A model generated the notes under the pieces. The model saw only the letters and a list, made by a program, of their open reading frames with translations, was not told the DNA's origin and made no database searches. Positions 7,125 to 8,006 of a stretch of 8,006 bases of DNA are shown in pieces (the stretch's first letter is position 1; each line of letters starts with the position of its first letter). Both the position numbers and the translations under genes were made by a program. The stretch covers positions 1-8,006 of the forward strand of contig MWAC01000067.1 in NCBI GenBank assembly GCA_002068815.1, read 5' to 3'. The stretch comes from Firmicutes bacterium ADurb.Bin467 (GTDB lineage: Bacteria > Bacillota > Clostridia > Christensenellales > Aristaeellaceae).

Positions 7125-7370
7125 ATGAGCGAATGTCCGAACAAAAGGCCCTGTGCCTGCGCGTATCCCGGCTGCACAAGGCACGGAAAGTGCTGCGAGT
7201 GCATCGCCTACCACGGCAGGATGGGCGAGGTGCCCGGCTGCCTGTTCACGAAGACCGGCGAGGCAAAGCGGGACCGGAGCCTCGAGGCGCGGCCGCGACC
7301 GCGGGCGGCCGTAGACGAAAGGGGGACCGGGGTTCCGGTCCCTCACTTGGCGATTCCCTTTCGGACATAG
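7125..7370 (+). CDS. Small cysteine-rich DUF6485-type protein with run-on C-terminus
   Basis: Short protein (81 residues) of unknown function. The N-terminal 52 residues fit the DUF6485 pattern: Cys4, Cys10, Cys12, Cys17, His20 in RHGKCCECIAYH (19-30), Cys23, Cys24, Cys26, His30, and a final Cys39 in the GxxPGC block, ending with the family-like KRDRS (48-52). The spacing suggests a metal site (zinc or iron-sulfur), which is inference. Members I recall end soon after this point. Here about 29 low-complexity residues rich in Arg, Pro and Ala follow, encoded across the Nudix terminator hairpin (7323-7342) and into the last 28 bases of the Nudix gene. The extension may be nonfunctional or may reflect loss of the original stop by mutation. 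It has its own promoter and is divergent from the AAA+ gene. Confidence 0.75.
   Translation: MSECPNKRPCACAYPGCTRHGKCCECIAYHGRMGEVPGCLFTKTGEAKRDRSLEARPRPRAAVDERGTGVPVPHLAIPFRT
7319..7342 (-). terminator. Hairpin terminator directly after the Nudix gene
   Basis: An 8-bp perfect stem (GGGACCGG 7323-7330 with CCGGTCCC 7335-7342) with a GGTT loop begins immediately after the Nudix stop codon. On the - strand it is followed by CCTTTC, a short T-run, so it is probably a moderate terminator. On the + strand no T-run follows. It lies inside the C-terminal frame of the convergent DUF6485-type gene. Confidence 0.65.
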
Positions 7371-7762
7371 CGAAGCGCGCGGCGCAGGATTCTGCGGTCG
7401 TGCTCGTAGGTCAGCCGCTCGAAGGCCTGGTCGACGTCCACCCACTCGGCGACCGCGACCTCGCCCTGCTGCGCGACCGGTTCCTGATCGCCCGCGATCC
7501 CGACGAAGAACACGACGAGCTTTTCGACGTCCGGCCTCGCCATGTAGCGGTTTTCGGCGCGGAAGCGCATGTCCACGCTGACGCGGATGCCCGTCTCCTC
7601 GAGCACCTCGCGCTCCGCCGTCTGCCGCTCGTTTTCCCCCGGCTCGACATGTCCCTTCGGGAACGAGATGTGGTGGCCGCGCTCGTGGCGGATCAACAGC
7701 ACATGCCACGTCTCCCCGATCTGCCGGAACACGACGGCCCCGCAGGATTTCTCATAGCGCAT
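7343..7762 (-). CDS. Nudix hydrolase, Ap4A-hydrolase-like
   Basis: Small cytoplasmic hydrolase of 139 residues that would cleave a nucleoside-diphosphate-linked substrate. The Nudix box is complete at 37-59 (G-x5-E-x7-REVLEETGI), with Glu52, Glu55 and Glu56 as expected metal ligands. The entry SCGAVVF (6-12), the strand WHVLLIRH (19-26) and SFPKGHVEPGE (33-43) resemble bis(5'-nucleosyl)-tetraphosphatases, so dinucleoside polyphosphate is a reasonable substrate guess; Nudix substrates cannot be fixed from the box alone. The ATG at 7762 is chosen because AAAGGGG lies eight bases upstream and MRYEKSCGAVVF is a typical beginning. A longer frame to 7834 would run over the promoter. It is convergent with the DUF6485-type gene and overlaps it by 28 bases. 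Confidence 0.92.
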   Translation of the reverse strand: MRYEKSCGAVVFRQIGETWHVLLIRHERGHHISFPKGHVEPGENERQTAEREVLEETGIRVSVDMRFRAENRYMARPDVEKLVVFFVGIAGDQEPVAQQGEVAVAEWVDVDQAFERLTYEHDRRILRRALRYVRKGIAK

Positions 7763-7770
7763 GGGTACAG

Positions 7771-7777
7771 CCCCTTT
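7771..7777 (-). promoter_or_regulatory. Ribosome site deciding the Nudix start
   Basis: AAAGGGG on the - strand ends eight bases before the ATG at 7762. It supports this start over an in-frame ATG at 7834, which lies upstream of the predicted promoter. Confidence 0.7.
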
Positions 7778-7793
7778 GTACGTATTGATCCCT

Positions 7794-7822
7794 ATTATAC
7801 CGCATAAATGTAAACTTGTAAC
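7794..7822 (-). promoter_or_regulatory. Promoter of the Nudix gene
   Basis: A perfect TATAAT on the - strand (7794-7799) is preceded at 17 bases by GTTACA (7817-7822), a four-of-six match to the -35 consensus. It sits just downstream of the T7-run terminator of the preceding - strand unit, so the Nudix gene looks like a single-gene transcript. Confidence 0.65.
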
Positions 7823-7832
7823 GGACCGATGC

Positions 7833-7860
7833 AAAAAAATGTTCCGGGAAGGGAACCCGG
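7833..7860 (-). terminator. Intrinsic terminator of the upstream - strand transcript
   Basis: On the - strand, two alternative 5-bp stems can form: GTTCC with GGAAC (7852-7856 with 7841-7845), or CCGGG with CCCGG (7856-7860 with 7844-7848). The first ends one base before seven consecutive Ts (A-run 7833-7839 on +). The short stem with a strong T-tract fits an intrinsic terminator. It lies about 120 bases beyond the stop codon at 7979. Confidence 0.65.
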
Positions 7861-7896
7861 CCGGGGAGAGGGACGCCCCCTGCGTTTCTCGGCGAA

Positions 7897-7936
7897 GCGC
7901 CCCGCTCCTGCCGAAAACCCGGCGGGAGCGGGGCGC
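7897..7936. repeat. Long GC-rich inverted repeat (hairpin) in the gap
   Basis: A 16-bp stem (7897-7912 with 7921-7936) has a single T-G wobble and can extend by one pair, leaving a loop of six to eight bases with AAAA. No T-run directly follows on either strand, so it is not a standard terminator. It lies in the 144 bases (7835-7978) where I see no coding frame worth calling; a smaller stem (7961-7965 with 7972-7976) stands next to the stop codon at 7979. Confidence 0.75.
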
Positions 7937-7978
7937 CTCGCGGTCCGTATGTATTTTTATGCGCCGCGCGGGGCGCCG

Positions 7979-8006
7979 TTACTTTCCCTCCAGGCCCTTG
8001 AAGAAC
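7979..8006 (-). CDS. C-terminal end of an unidentified - strand gene
   Basis: Reading from the right edge on the - strand, eight codons (FFKGLEGK) lead to a TAA at 7979-7981. The noncoding, terminator-bearing stretch that follows on the same strand supports this being the end of a gene. Eight residues are too few to name the product, and the frame could be chance. Confidence 0.4.

Noticed and set aside
6668..7807. Long + strand open frame across the AAA+ gene, the small gene and the Nudix gene
   Set aside because: It is antisense to two well-supported genes and out of frame with the DUF6485-type gene; no family resemblance.
7763..7834. N-terminal extension of the Nudix protein to an ATG at 7834
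   Set aside because: It would include the -35 and -10 boxes and lacks a ribosome site; the ATG at 7762 has one and gives the normal family start.

Overview
The window looks like a piece of chromosome from a GC-rich member of the Clostridia (Firmicutes). The FtsZ start (MLEF...[10 protein letters not shown]) and its C-terminal peptide are of the Bacillus/Clostridium type. The AAA+ protein resembles SpoVK, and a DUF6485-type cysteine-rich protein and a serC-serA-DUF1015 cluster are both arrangements I associate with Clostridia. Codon third positions are strongly G/C, which leaves long spurious open frames opposite most real genes. I see no mobile element, CRISPR array, tRNA or rRNA. The assignment to Clostridia is inference from protein character, not a measured phylogeny.

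Left part (1-2410, + strand): the 3' part of a divergent ftsA, whose start lies before the window, is followed 39 bases later by a complete ftsZ. Transcription then ends at a strong hairpin with T-runs on both strands, so it can also serve the convergent genes on its right. FtsA would tether FtsZ to the membrane through its basic C-terminal helix.

Middle part (2415-5996, - strand): a serine biosynthesis operon reads serC, serA, DUF1015. It starts from a clear sigma-A-type promoter (TTGCTT, 17 bases, TATAAT). serC and serA overlap by their stop and start codons. A GC hairpin with only a short T-run separates serA from the DUF1015 gene. SerA and SerC perform the first two steps from 3-phosphoglycerate to serine. 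No phosphoserine phosphatase is present here, and the conserved DUF1015 protein occupies the third position.

Right part (6049-8006): a SpoVK/CbbX-like AAA+ ATPase lies on the - strand upstream of serC. It is divergent from a small cysteine-rich DUF6485-type gene that has its own promoter. That small frame runs tail to tail into, and overlaps, a Nudix hydrolase gene on the - strand. Upstream of the Nudix gene is a 216-base gap with the Nudix promoter, a - strand terminator with seven Ts, and a 16-17 bp GC hairpin. The last 28 bases appear to hold the C-terminal codons of another - strand gene.

No wholly new multi-gene system stands out. The items most worth a second look are the DUF1015 protein in the serine operon, the altered phosphate loop of FtsA, the run-on C-terminus of the DUF6485-type protein, and the structured noncoding stretch near the right end.
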